Positions 8,587 through 17,744 of a stretch of 64,000 bases of DNA are shown piece by piece. This stretch comes from Vibrio bivalvicida. GTDB lineage: Bacteria > Pseudomonadota > Gammaproteobacteria > Enterobacterales > Vibrionaceae. The position numbers and the translations under genes are program-made. The stretch is from the NCBI RefSeq assembly GCF_001399455.2, contig NZ_LLEI02000090.1, forward strand, positions 62,001 to 126,000. The letters run 5' to 3'. How positions within the stretch are numbered: the stretch's first letter is position 1; each line of letters opens with the position of its first letter. The notes under the pieces are model-generated. The model ran no database searches. It had not been told where the DNA came from and saw nothing but the letters and a program-made list of their open reading frames with translations.

Positions 8587-10467
8587 TTAAACCTCTGCCA
8601 TGTCGCCGTTGTTTTGCAACCAAGAGCGACGATCATCAGCACGTTTCTTACCAAGCAGCATATCCATCATTTCCATGGTAGCTTGGTTATCATCAATGGT
8701 TAGCTGCACTAAGCGACGAGTATTTGGATCCATCGTCGTTTCACGAAGTTGCAGCGGGTTCATCTCACCCAAACCTTTGAATCGCTGTACGTTGATTTTG
8801 GCTTTCTTCTTCGATAAGCGCTCTAGTACACCCTCTTTCTCGTCATCATCAAGGGCATAGAATACTTCCTTACCACAGTCGATACGATAAAGAGGAGGCA
8901 TAGCCACATAAATATGTCCTGCTTCGACCAAAGAGCGAAAATGACGAGTAAAGAGCGCACAAAGTAGCGTTGCGATATGCAGACCATCCGAGTCGGCATC
9001 AGCAAGGATACAGATCTTACCGTAACGAAGGCCGTCTAGGTTTTCGCTATCAGGATCAATACCTAAAGCAACTGAGATATCGTGTACTTCTTGCGAAGCG
9101 AGCACTTGGTCTGGCGAGACTTCCCAAGTATTAAGGATCTTACCACGTAGCGGCATTACCGCTTGGAACTCACGGTCACGAGCCTGCTTGGCGGAACCAC
9201 CCGCTGAGTCACCCTCGACAAAAAAGATTTCGGTACGATTTAGATCTTGTACCGAACAGTCTGTCAGCTTACCCGGTAATGCAGGGCCAGAAGCCACTTT
9301 CTTACGCACGACCTTTTTACTCGCACGCATACGGCGGTGAGCATTGGCGATACACACTTCAGCAAGTAGTTCTGCCAGTTGCGGTTTTTCGTTAAGCCAC
9401 AGACTGAATGCATCTTTAACCACACCGGAAACAAAAGCAGCCGTTTGGCGAGAGGATAAACGTTCTTTAGTTTGACCGGCAAATTGCGGGTCTTGCATTT
9501 TGACCGACAAAACGTAAGAACAACGGTCGAAAACATCGTCACCGGTTAACTTCACACCACGTGGTAGCAGGTTACGGAATTCACAAAATTCGCGCATAGC
9601 ATCAAGCAGACCTTGGCGTAGGCCATTCACGTGCGTACCGCCTTGAGCAGTCGGAATCAGGTTAACGTAGCTTTCGGTGATCATTTCACCGCCTTCTGGT
9701 TGCCAGATTACCGCCCAGTTAGCTGCTTCAGTTTCCGCAGAAAACTCACCGGTAAATGGTTCTTCTGGTAGAACGGTATAACCTTTTACACCCTCAGCTA
9801 GGTAGTCTTTTAAGCCATCTTCATACAGCCATTTATAGTCGTTACCATTCACTTTATCAGTAAAGGTAATTTCTAAGCCCGGACAAAGTACGGCTTTGGC
9901 ACGTAAATTATTAACTAGGCGGGTTACCGAGAAGTTGGCTGAATCAAAGTACTTCGCTTCGGGCCAGAAATGAACGCTGGTGCCTTTGTTGCGGCGACCA
10001 CATGTGCCAGTAACAGTTAAATCTGAGACTTTATCACCGTGTTCAAAGGCAATTTCGTACACTTGACCATCGCGACGAACCGTCACTTCCACACGTTTAG
10101 ACAGGGCATTTACGACGGAAATGCCTACCCCGTGTAGACCACCTGAGAATTGATAGTTTTTATTCGAGAACTTACCACCTGCGTGAAGCTTACATAAAAT
10201 AAGTTCAACACCAGAGACTTTCTCTTCTGGGTGGATGTCTACAGGCATACCACGACCATCATCGATCACTTCGAGTGATTGGTCCGCATGCAGAATTACT
10301 TGAACCTTTGAAGCGTGTCCGGCGAGCGCTTCATCGACACTGTTGTCGATGACTTCTTGGCCCAAATGGTTTGGGCGTGCTGTATCCGTATACATCCCAG
10401 GTCGGCGACGTACTGGCTCCAAACCATTAAGAACCTCAATGGCTCCAGCATTATATTGTTCAGTCAT
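8587..10467 (-). CDS. parE: DNA topoisomerase IV subunit B
   Basis: ParE is the ATPase subunit of topoisomerase IV. The 626-residue product has the GHKL ATP-binding motifs (DNSVDEALAG, DDGRGMPV, GGLHGVGISVVNALS) in the N-terminal third and the TOPRIM motif EGDSAGGSAKQARDR followed by PLRGKILN in the second half. It precedes parC directly. No obvious Shine-Dalgarno sequence lies before the ATG at 10467, although the N-terminus matches the family well. The conserved upstream neighbours are yqiA and cpdA. Confidence 0.98.
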   Translation of the reverse strand: MTEQYNAGAIEVLNGLEPVRRRPGMYTDTARPNHLGQEVIDNSVDEALAGHASKVQVILHADQSLEVIDDGRGMPVDIHPEEKVSGVELILCKLHAGGKFSNKNYQFSGGLHGVGISVVNALSKRVEVTVRRDGQVYEIAFEHGDKVSDLTVTGTCGRRNKGTSVHFWPEAKYFDSANFSVTRLVNNLRAKAVLCPGLEITFTDKVNGNDYKWLYEDGLKDYLAEGVKGYTVLPEEPFTGEFSAETEAANWAVIWQPEGGEMITESYVNLIPTAQGGTHVNGLRQGLLDAMREFCEFRNLLPRGVKLTGDDVFDRCSYVLSVKMQDPQFAGQTKERLSSRQTAAFVSGVVKDAFSLWLNEKPQLAELLAEVCIANAHRRMRASKKVVRKKVASGPALPGKLTDCSVQDLNRTEIFFVEGDSAGGSAKQARDREFQAVMPLRGKILNTWEVSPDQVLASQEVHDISVALGIDPDSENLDGLRYGKICILADADSDGLHIATLLCALFTRHFRSLVEAGHIYVAMPPLYRIDCGKEVFYALDDDEKEGVLERLSKKKAKINVQRFKGLGEMNPLQLRETTMDPNTRRLVQLTIDDNQATMEMMDMLLGKKRADDRRSWLQNNGDMAEV

Positions 10468-10671
10468 AATACGGAATATCGTTATAAAGAATAAAAAGGC
10501 TACTTGTTGGGTGAAATATAAGGCGTTGGCTCACAAAGTAAGCAATGACTGTTGGCAGTCATGCATGTGGCAATCATCTAATTGCGTCAAACCCACACAA
10601 GTACTGGTGAGACATAGTCTGGAACAGACCCAATTATGTCAAGAGAGATAACTAAGTAACAAGCAAAATTA

Positions 10672-10695
10672 TGACTCTTCCCTCAATGAGAGTCA
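10672..10695 (-). terminator. Weak terminator-like hairpin after yqiA
   Basis: A 7 bp stem (TGACTCT/AGAGTCA) with a 10-nt loop overlaps the yqiA stop codon and is followed on the minus strand by ATAATTTTG. The T tract is poor, so it may be only partial, leaving read-through into parE. Confidence 0.35.
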
Positions 10696-11274
10696 GAGTT
10701 GTAAGAATTCTATGATTTGAGCAGGATAGCGTTCGAAATCTATAAAGCTATGATCACCGCCCTGTTCAACGTTCTGTTTGGCCCCCGAAAAATGCTCTAC
10801 CGCTTGCTTATAATCCAGTACTTCATCTTCAGTTTGTTGTAATAACCAAAAATCACTCGGCGTTTCAATATACGGCGTATCAAGTGCTCTTAGCTCCTCG
10901 ATATGTTTTGCCTCTAACAGGTAGCGCTCTTTGGTATATGGATTTTCTTGCTCACCTAAATAGTCCACAAGCAGCTCATAGGGCTTCACTGCTGGGTTAA
11001 CCACTACCGCTTTAAAACCAAACTGAGCATTGAGCCACATCGACATATAACCGCCCAAAGAGCTACCAACAAGTCCAATGGTGTAGTCATCTTTGTACTG
11101 ATTAACAATATCTAACAACTGCTGCGCGGCTCGCTGCGGAAAACAGGGTAAGCGTGGCGTCACTAACTTGATATCTGGTCGCTTAGCTTGGCAATACTCC
11201 TTCATCACATTGGCTTTGTGAGACAAAGGTGAGCTGTTAAAACCATGAATATAGAGCAGTAGTGACGGTTTCAT
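10693..11274 (-). CDS. yqiA: YqiA family esterase (alpha/beta hydrolase)
   Basis: A 193-residue alpha/beta hydrolase of the YqiA/UPF0227 type. The N-terminal LLYIHGFNSSP motif supplies the oxyanion region. The nucleophile elbow GSSLGG holds the likely catalytic serine, and a conserved GGDHSF near the C-terminus provides the acid/base pair. E. coli YqiA has esterase activity on short acyl and palmitoyl-CoA substrates; its cell role is not settled. It follows cpdA by 9 nt and precedes parE, matching the enterobacterial cluster. Confidence 0.9.
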   Translation of the reverse strand: MKPSLLLYIHGFNSSPLSHKANVMKEYCQAKRPDIKLVTPRLPCFPQRAAQQLLDIVNQYKDDYTIGLVGSSLGGYMSMWLNAQFGFKAVVVNPAVKPYELLVDYLGEQENPYTKERYLLEAKHIEELRALDTPYIETPSDFWLLQQTEDEVLDYKQAVEHFSGAKQNVEQGGDHSFIDFERYPAQIIEFLQL

Positions 11275-11283
11275 TTGGTTTCC

Positions 11284-12105
11284 TTAATAACCCGCTGAAT
11301 TGAAGTCGGGCTGGAAGCAACCATACGGCAGGCGTTTGACTTGCGTTGTTAACTGACCATCGGCATGCAATTCTAACTCACGCCAGCCAGGAGACAATGT
11401 ATCAAGCGCAAAGTCATCACTGTTTGGCTTAAATTGAACACAAGTTGAAGGCGTTGCCATGACTCGCACACCATTATAAAGAACATTCATATCTTGATGA
11501 ACGTGGCCACAAAGTACCGCTTTAACATTTTGGTGTTTTTCAACCACATCCCAAAAGTGATTGGCATCTTTCAAGGCATGTTGATCTAACCAACGACTGC
11601 CGACTAAGAGCGGATGATGATGAAGCAGCACTAGAGTATGTCTTTCTGGGTATTGAGTAAGTTTTTCCTCAAGTAGGGCTAGCTGGTGATCACTTAATCG
11701 GCCATGGGGCACCCCTACCACTTGCGAGTCAAGGAGCACCATTTGCCACTGTTCACCAAGCAAAACGTGATCAATTTGCTTAATCTGGGTCGAGGGTAGT
11801 ACCGATGTCATGCTAGGTTTGAAGTCGTGATTGCCCGGCAACCAAAAACAAGTTTTTTCTAGTGGCGCGATACCTTGCTCAAAACGCTGATAAGACTCAG
11901 CAGTGTGATCTTGCGAAATATCTCCGGTCGAGATAATGCTATCAAAGGGTTGATTTTCTTCAATGATCGCCGAAACAACAGCATGAAAACTGTCTAATGT
12001 ATTAACGCTGAGCAAACTGCCATCGGCTGGCTCAAACAAATGAGTGTCAGTAATCTGGAGTAGCTTAATACTGTCGCTATCTGATGAACTTGACGTTACT
12101 TTCAA
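11284..12105 (-). CDS. cpdA: 3',5'-cyclic-AMP phosphodiesterase CpdA
   Basis: CpdA hydrolyses cAMP to 5'-AMP and so lowers CRP-cAMP signalling. The 273-residue protein has the class III metallophosphoesterase metal ligands in order: ITDTHLF (D, H), STGDISQD (D), LPGNHDF (N, H), LLHHHPL (H) and CGHVHQD (H-x-H). It is inside the nudF-yqiB-cpdA-yqiA-parE-parC gene string, 9 nt after yqiB and 9 nt before yqiA. Length and position agree with the family. Confidence 0.95.
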   Translation of the reverse strand: MKVTSSSSDSDSIKLLQITDTHLFEPADGSLLSVNTLDSFHAVVSAIIEENQPFDSIISTGDISQDHTAESYQRFEQGIAPLEKTCFWLPGNHDFKPSMTSVLPSTQIKQIDHVLLGEQWQMVLLDSQVVGVPHGRLSDHQLALLEEKLTQYPERHTLVLLHHHPLLVGSRWLDQHALKDANHFWDVVEKHQNVKAVLCGHVHQDMNVLYNGVRVMATPSTCVQFKPNSDDFALDTLSPGWRELELHADGQLTTQVKRLPYGCFQPDFNSAGY

Positions 12106-12114
12106 AACAAAAAC

Positions 12115-12555
12115 CTAAATATTCAATGGAGTACGGCTAATACCCTGCTTTAAACAAAATGTCAGCCATTCGCCTAAAAAACGATTGAGTTGAACCTTTT
12201 CATCTTGTTGTAGCATCTTATCGTTTGGGTAATCATATCGGGCATTGACACGCTTTAGATGGTCACAACGAGACACTTCTGCTACGCGTGCATCGTGGTA
12301 GAGCCTGACAGACATTGTCGGTAATGGAAATACTGGAACGTCATCGCTTTGACAAATATCGACCAAAGTTGTGTACTTTGTGACTTCTACCACTTGAATT
12401 TGATAGGTCAAATAAGCAGCTTGATAACAGCGTACGTCGCCCACACTCGGTTGATTCGGCAACAAAGCGTTAAGCTTGGCGTAATTTGTTTCGTATGTTC
12501 GCATCAAATCAGCAAGATCAACATGATACGGTTTCTTTAGTGCTACTTGTGCCAT
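12115..12555 (-). CDS. yqiB: DUF1249 family protein YqiB
   Basis: A 146-residue protein of the DUF1249/YqiB family, with the typical MxxYETNYAKL start region and a central VRLYHDARVAEV segment. Its function is not established. It overlaps the 3' end of nudF by 13 nt and sits just before cpdA, which implies translational coupling. I see no signal peptide or membrane helix, so it should be cytoplasmic. Confidence 0.85.
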   Translation of the reverse strand: MAQVALKKPYHVDLADLMRTYETNYAKLNALLPNQPSVGDVRCYQAAYLTYQIQVVEVTKYTTLVDICQSDDVPVFPLPTMSVRLYHDARVAEVSRCDHLKRVNARYDYPNDKMLQQDEKVQLNRFLGEWLTFCLKQGISRTPLNI

Positions 12556-13172
12556 TGTTCCTGTAGTTTTTTATGGTTTAACTCTAACCACTGCAAGGCA
12601 ATGATAGAGGCACCATTTTCAAACTTTCCTTCTTCTACCCATTGATACGCTTGTCGGCGGGAAACAACGTGTACACGAATATCTTCCCCTTCATAGTCTA
12701 AACCATGAACGCCATACGCTGTACTCGCATCCACCTGACCAACAAAAACATCTAATTTTTCAGAGCAGCCTCCTGAAGACGGGTAATAAGAGGTTACTTT
12801 ATCCAGTTCTCCTATTTCAATGCCCGCTTCTTCTACGGCTTCTCGCCTTACAACATCTTTGGCCTCTTCGCCTTTGTCTATCATGCCAGCGATGATTTCC
12901 AACTGCCATGGGCTGCGGTGCTCTAACGCACCAACACGAATTTGCTCAATAACAACAACCTGATCTCTAACAGGGTCATACGGTAACATTGCCGCTGCAT
13001 GTCCACGCTCGAACATTTCACGCTCTATCGGTTCACTCCAACCGCCTTCAAACAATTTATGTTTGAAGCGATACTTAATCATTCTAAAAAAACCCTGAAA
13101 CAGTGTTTCTTTTGAGATTATTTCCACATCTTGGGGAGTAAACTGCTGATGTTGGCTGTCAGACTGTTGCAT
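12543..13172 (-). CDS. nudF: ADP-ribose pyrophosphatase (Nudix hydrolase)
   Basis: NudF hydrolyses ADP-ribose to AMP and ribose-5-phosphate, clearing a reactive NAD breakdown product. The 209-residue protein contains a full Nudix box, G-x5-E-x7-REAVEEAGI, with the metal-binding glutamates intact, and the downstream YYPSSGGCSE loop seen in ADP-ribose-specific members. It is the first gene of the leftward cpdA cluster and diverges from tolC, the same as in E. coli. Confidence 0.95.
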   Translation of the reverse strand: MQQSDSQHQQFTPQDVEIISKETLFQGFFRMIKYRFKHKLFEGGWSEPIEREMFERGHAAAMLPYDPVRDQVVVIEQIRVGALEHRSPWQLEIIAGMIDKGEEAKDVVRREAVEEAGIEIGELDKVTSYYPSSGGCSEKLDVFVGQVDASTAYGVHGLDYEGEDIRVHVVSRRQAYQWVEEGKFENGASIIALQWLELNHKKLQEQWHK

Positions 13173-13404
13173 TTGGCACCTCTGTGAGTGAATCTTATAG
13201 TTTACGCAGACAAAAGCTTAACTTCCAAGGACATGGCTCAACTTTTTGTACAATTTTTATAGTTTAAGTTAAATTGATGAATTATTTTTATTGCACAAGT
13301 GGATAATTAAGTGTAAAACTTTGCAAAGTTTTTGAGTGATTCGCAATCAATTGAGTTAAACTCTTGAAGACAAATATTTTTCGCATTTGGCAGGAATAGG
13401 AACT

Positions 13405-14733
13405 ATGAAAAAACTGCTTCCACTATTTATCAGTGCAGCACTAGGCAGCTTAAGCACCAACGCTTTCGCTGATACTCTGACGGAAATCTACAATCAGGCA
13501 AAAGAGAATGATCCAACGCTACTTAGCGCTGCGGCAAAGCGTGATGAAGCCTTTGAAGCAGTGACTTCTAGTCGTGCAGCTCTATTGCCACAAATTAATT
13601 TAACTGCTGGTTACAACGTTACCCGCGGTGAAACTGAATTGAAGAACGCATCTAATACAGATAATGACAACGAAACACTATCTGCTGGGGTGACATTCTC
13701 TCAAGCTTTGTATGATCGTAGTAGCTGGATTACGCTAGATACAGCGGAAAAAAGTGCTCGTCAGAGCGATGCTTCTTATGCCGCGGCGCAACAAGCTCTC
13801 ATTCTGCGCGTTTCAACTGCATACTTTGACGTACTGCGCGCGCAAGATAACCTAGTCTTTGTTCAAGCAGAAAAAGCCGCTGTTGGCCGTCAACTAGAGC
13901 AGACAAAACAGCGCTTTGAAGTTGGTCTATCTGCTATTACCGACGTACATGACGCGCAAGCTCAATACGATTCAGTATTAGCCGATGAAGTTTTAGCGCA
14001 AAACAGCCTAGTCAATAGCTACGAAGGTTTGCGTGAAATTACCGGCCAGGAGCACTCAAATCTAGATGTTCTTGATACGCAACGCTTCTCAGCTCAAAAG
14101 ACTACTTCAGCTATTAATGAACTAGTAGATGAAGCACAAGAAAAAAACTTAAGTCTTCTATCAGCGCGCATTACTCAAGATATCGCAAAAGATAAAATTT
14201 CTAACGCAAGTTCTGGTCATCTACCGAAATTAAGTCTCGACGGTGGTTACAGCTATAGCGATGTATCAAATGCGACTTCTTCAGATCCAACCACGAATGA
14301 TTTCAAAGTGGGCGTAAACCTAAACGTACCACTATACACTGGTGGTTCAACAACCTCGCTAACCAAACAAGCTGAGTTTAGCTATGTCTCTGCAAGCCAA
14401 GACCTAGAGAAAACTTACCGTAGCGTAGTCAAAGATGTTCGCGCGTTTAACAACAACATCAGCGCTTCTATTGGTGCCCTCCGCGCTTACGAACAAACTG
14501 TCGTCTCAGCACAATCGGCACTGGAAGCAACAGAAGCAGGCTTCGATGTGGGTACACGTACTATCGTTGATGTTCTAGATTCGACTCGCCGTCTGTACGA
14601 TGCAAACAAAAACCTATCTAACGCACGTTACGATTACATCCTAAGCGTACTGCAGTTGCGCCAAGCAGTCGGTACACTAAGCGAGCAAGATGTTCTAGAT
14701 GTGAATGCGGGTCTAAAGACAGCAAGCAACTAA
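13405..14733 (+). CDS. tolC: Outer membrane channel protein TolC
   Basis: TolC is the trimeric outer-membrane exit duct used by tripartite efflux pumps and type I secretion. I start at the ATG at 13405 (MKKLLPLFISAALG), which has an AGGAATAGG site upstream and gives a clean signal peptide cut after AFA. An in-frame TTG at 13387 would add six residues before the signal. The 442-residue product shows the two-fold repeated structure of the family, including FDVG-TRTIVDVLDSTRRLYDA near the C-terminus and the matching FEVGLSAITDVHDAQAQYD in the first half. A bidirectional terminator follows. Confidence 0.96.
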   Translation: MKKLLPLFISAALGSLSTNAFADTLTEIYNQAKENDPTLLSAAAKRDEAFEAVTSSRAALLPQINLTAGYNVTRGETELKNASNTDNDNETLSAGVTFSQALYDRSSWITLDTAEKSARQSDASYAAAQQALILRVSTAYFDVLRAQDNLVFVQAEKAAVGRQLEQTKQRFEVGLSAITDVHDAQAQYDSVLADEVLAQNSLVNSYEGLREITGQEHSNLDVLDTQRFSAQKTTSAINELVDEAQEKNLSLLSARITQDIAKDKISNASSGHLPKLSLDGGYSYSDVSNATSSDPTTNDFKVGVNLNVPLYTGGSTTSLTKQAEFSYVSASQDLEKTYRSVVKDVRAFNNNISASIGALRAYEQTVVSAQSALEATEAGFDVGTRTIVDVLDSTRRLYDANKNLSNARYDYILSVLQLRQAVGTLSEQDVLDVNAGLKTASN

Positions 14734-14750
14734 TCTAGCTTAATGAATAG

Positions 14751-14785
14751 AAAAAGGCTTGTTCCGATATGGAGCAAGCCTTTTT
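14751..14785. terminator. Bidirectional terminator after tolC
   Basis: A 10 bp stem with one G-U pair (GGCTTGTTCC/GGAGCAAGCC, 14756-14765 with 14771-14780), flanked by AAAAA and TTTTT. It serves tolC rightward and the small lipoprotein gene leftward. Confidence 0.88.
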
Positions 14786-14809
14786 GTTTATCTGCTATTA
14801 GGTTGGAAT

Positions 14810-15256
14810 CTAATAAACCATATCAATCTTGACGTTCTTCTCTACCAACCATTCCACTTGGCCGTTATTGTTAAGCATTAAAGCGACATTGACAGGCTTT
14901 GCTGCATCAATTGGAAACTGCCAGACAAATACGACTTCCCACTGGTTTTGATTGTGAGTACGCAGCTCTACTAGGTCGCCATCAATCTGCCAAGTTTCTT
15001 CACCTTGTTGGATCGAGATACTCTCAACATCTAGCTCTGCCGGAAGGGCTTTGTCAGACTCAAGGTATAAAGCACCGTGTAAGGTATTATCTTGCACTTC
15101 ACCGATAGTTGGCATTTTATTCAGCCAAAGATTACTTTTCAGCGAAACTGTCACCTGTGAAATAATGACTTGATTATCTTGCTCCCACCCTACTGGCTCT
15201 GACGCACAACCAGCAAGCAGAGCGACACCGAGTGACATCAATGCTAATTTCTTCAT
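14810..15256 (-). CDS. Small lipoprotein of unknown function
   Basis: I do not recognise a named family. The 148-residue product has a clear lipoprotein signal, MKKLALMSLGVALLAGCAS, with the lipobox LAGC and Cys17 as the likely lipidated residue. Residue +2 after the Cys is Ala, so outer-membrane sorting is expected. The mature part is predicted beta-rich, with alternating hydrophobic residues (for example VVFVWQFPIDAAKPVNVALML). It lies 16 nt after the arcB stop on the same strand with an AGAGGT ribosome site, so it may be co-transcribed with arcB. Confidence 0.75.
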   Translation of the reverse strand: MKKLALMSLGVALLAGCASEPVGWEQDNQVIISQVTVSLKSNLWLNKMPTIGEVQDNTLHGALYLESDKALPAELDVESISIQQGEETWQIDGDLVELRTHNQNQWEVVFVWQFPIDAAKPVNVALMLNNNGQVEWLVEKNVKIDMVY

Positions 15257-15272
15257 ATTTTAACCTCTGACG

Positions 15273-17618
15273 TTACGACTGCTGCCCTAACCATTCTTTA
15301 AGTATTTGAATATCATTTTCATACTCATTCTTCATTTCTTCAACCCAATCATCAATATTTTCCCACCAAGCTGGTAGATCTGGTGATTGCGCTTTCTGGG
15401 CGACACTTTGAATGTGCTTTAATCCGATAGAACCTGCCGCACCTTTAATCTTATGCGCTTCTGAAACAATACCTTCTTGATGTTTAGCAATCATATTGGA
15501 ATCTAAAACCTGTAGATAGTCAGGCATCATTTCTTCAAACATAGTAATGCTGTCAAGGACGGGCTGAGAGCCCACAATGCCGACATAGGATTCAAGCATG
15601 TCTAGATCTAACAAACGTGAATAGATTTCTCCCCCTTCGACAGACATCTCCTCTTTCACCACTTCAGCAACCCTCTCAGTCACCGGCTGTTGAGTAAACT
15701 TGGCCAACACATCTTGTACAGCGGTAACCGAGAGCGGTTTACTGATTGCGTCATCCATCCCTTTATCAAGGTATTCTTGTTTATTTTTAAGCACGTTGGC
15801 GGTCAGGGCAACTAATGGTGGTAAGTCAGAGTAAGTACGTCTGAAATACTCTGCGACATCAAAACCTGTCATATCTGGCAATTGAATATCGAGGAACACA
15901 AGATCGTAGATTTCTGGGTCAAACATTTCCATAGCTTCCATCCCCGTCATCGCAACGGAAACTTCATGTCCCATACTCTCAAGTAAAGAGCGGGCAACGG
16001 TAATATTGAGCTCGATATCTTCGACCATAAAAATATTAAGTTCTTGGGAGTTACTGGTGGTCTCGACGGTTGACTGTTCACACTCAGCAAGAGGCACGCG
16101 AATCGTCACCGTAAACGTACTACCAAAGCCCTCTTCGCTAGAAACGGTAATATCACCATCCATCATGTTGATCAGCTGTTTTGAAACTGCAAGACCAATA
16201 CCTGTACCAACAGCGTGAAGGTTGTCTTTACCCGATTTGACTTGATAATACATGGCAAAGATTTTATCCAACTCCGCTTCAGGAATACCAATCCCACTGT
16301 CTTCGACTTCCATGGTGATATGTGCGTATTCCTCATCTACCTCAGAGCTAACGGTCATTACTACCCCACCTTCTTTGGTAAATTTCATTGCATTGCTGAT
16401 CAGATTCCATAGAACCTGACGCAGACGCGTGGCATCGACTTCAATAGCCGTTGGCAACTCGCTCAGCCGCTCTAAATCAAATCGGAGTCCTTTTTGCGAC
16501 GCCATTAATGCCGAGATACTCTCCATCTCAGCGACAAATTCCTCGAAATTCAGCGCAGAGGGATAAAGCTCTAGCTTACGGCGATCAAACTTGTCCATAT
16601 CGATGATGTCATTGAAAATATTCCCTAAAGTGATCGCACTGACATTTATGGTTTGCATATGGTTCCGCTGCTCAGACGTGAGCTGAGTATCTAGTAGCAT
16701 TCGGCTTAAGCCAACAATGCCATTAAGCGGCGTTCGTAGTTCATGACTAATGGTAGATATAAAGGTGGTCTTATCGCGGCTCGCCTTTTCAAGCGACTCT
16801 TCGTGACGCTTCCGCTCGGTGATATCACGGCCAAAACCGACTAAACCTAAGTGGCGACCATCTTTGCTGTAAAAAGGCACTTTTCGCAATTCAAAGTAGT
16901 TGCGGCGACCATCTGGATACTCAAGCCACTGCTCATAGGTAAGCGCTTGGTTGTCTGAAAATACTTTCTGGTCAGTATCAACAATCTGCTGAGCAACTTC
17001 CTTACTGTAGACATCCCACGGCGTTAATCCGACCAATTGATTCTCTTTTTTTCCGGTTAACTCTTCCATAGCTCGGTTACACCCCGAGAAAACACCATCA
17101 GCGTTACGGTAATAAATAAGATCGGGTGAAGCATCAATAAATGAACGGAGTAACGCGGTTCTTTCAGCTAACTCGACTTGCGTTTTCTCACGTTGATAGA
17201 CTTCATTTTCAAGATCTTTCATAGCCTCTTCACGGGCTTCTTGTGCCTTGATACGTTCCTCGATCTCTTGATTCAACTTAGCAATATTTTGTTGCAGCTT
17301 GTGATTTAGCTCTTGGTCTCGAGAACGCATATCTTTGAGTTTAGACACCAACTTAGACAATCTTTGGCGAGACTCTTCTAACTGGTCTACAACCACAGAT
17401 AAAAAGTAGACCGCCCAAGGGGTTATAATAAGACCGAAGAAAACAGAACGAACGATATCAATATCATCAACATGTCCGCTTAAGACTAAGGTGATACCAA
17501 CTTGGACTACAACAGCTAAAGCGACTAGGGCGAGAGCAAGGAGAATTGAAAAACGGAGGATGCCCAGCTTAACTAGCAAGTCGACATAGTATTGGGCAAG
17601 ATTTTTAATCGGCTTCAT
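15273..17618 (-). CDS. arcB: Tripartite aerobic respiration control sensor kinase ArcB
   Basis: ArcB senses quinone redox state and phosphorylates ArcA. I start at the ATG at 17618 with a GGAG site upstream, giving 781 residues. In order: two membrane helices (about 24-47, 58-78), a coiled-coil linker (80-155), a PAS domain (155-275), a histidine kinase with His292 (STISHELRTPLNG) and ATP-binding motifs (NLISNAMKF, DSGIGI, GTGIGLAV), a receiver with Asp577 (VFLDIQLPD), and an Hpt domain with His722 (AHKIKGAAGS). Cys180 is present, but the position of E. coli Cys241 is Tyr241. The cognate arcA is 45 kb away in the window. Confidence 0.96.
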   Translation of the reverse strand: MKPIKNLAQYYVDLLVKLGILRFSILLALALVALAVVVQVGITLVLSGHVDDIDIVRSVFFGLIITPWAVYFLSVVVDQLEESRQRLSKLVSKLKDMRSRDQELNHKLQQNIAKLNQEIEERIKAQEAREEAMKDLENEVYQREKTQVELAERTALLRSFIDASPDLIYYRNADGVFSGCNRAMEELTGKKENQLVGLTPWDVYSKEVAQQIVDTDQKVFSDNQALTYEQWLEYPDGRRNYFELRKVPFYSKDGRHLGLVGFGRDITERKRHEESLEKASRDKTTFISTISHELRTPLNGIVGLSRMLLDTQLTSEQRNHMQTINVSAITLGNIFNDIIDMDKFDRRKLELYPSALNFEEFVAEMESISALMASQKGLRFDLERLSELPTAIEVDATRLRQVLWNLISNAMKFTKEGGVVMTVSSEVDEEYAHITMEVEDSGIGIPEAELDKIFAMYYQVKSGKDNLHAVGTGIGLAVSKQLINMMDGDITVSSEEGFGSTFTVTIRVPLAECEQSTVETTSNSQELNIFMVEDIELNITVARSLLESMGHEVSVAMTGMEAMEMFDPEIYDLVFLDIQLPDMTGFDVAEYFRRTYSDLPPLVALTANVLKNKQEYLDKGMDDAISKPLSVTAVQDVLAKFTQQPVTERVAEVVKEEMSVEGGEIYSRLLDLDMLESYVGIVGSQPVLDSITMFEEMMPDYLQVLDSNMIAKHQEGIVSEAHKIKGAAGSIGLKHIQSVAQKAQSPDLPAWWENIDDWVEEMKNEYENDIQILKEWLGQQS

Positions 17619-17744
17619 TGACAGCTCCGAAAGGTAAAACAAAGCAACAGCAATCTAAACAAAGGCTTGCCTTGCATAGACAGGTCTAAGCCATACTACC
17701 TTTTTTCACCAATGACGGCGAAAATAATCCCGAGCAGTTGGAGG

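Noticed and set aside
13387-13404. Upstream TTG start for tolC adding six residues
   Set aside because: It would place MAGIGT before a complete signal peptide and remove the well-spaced AGGAATAGG ribosome site from use.
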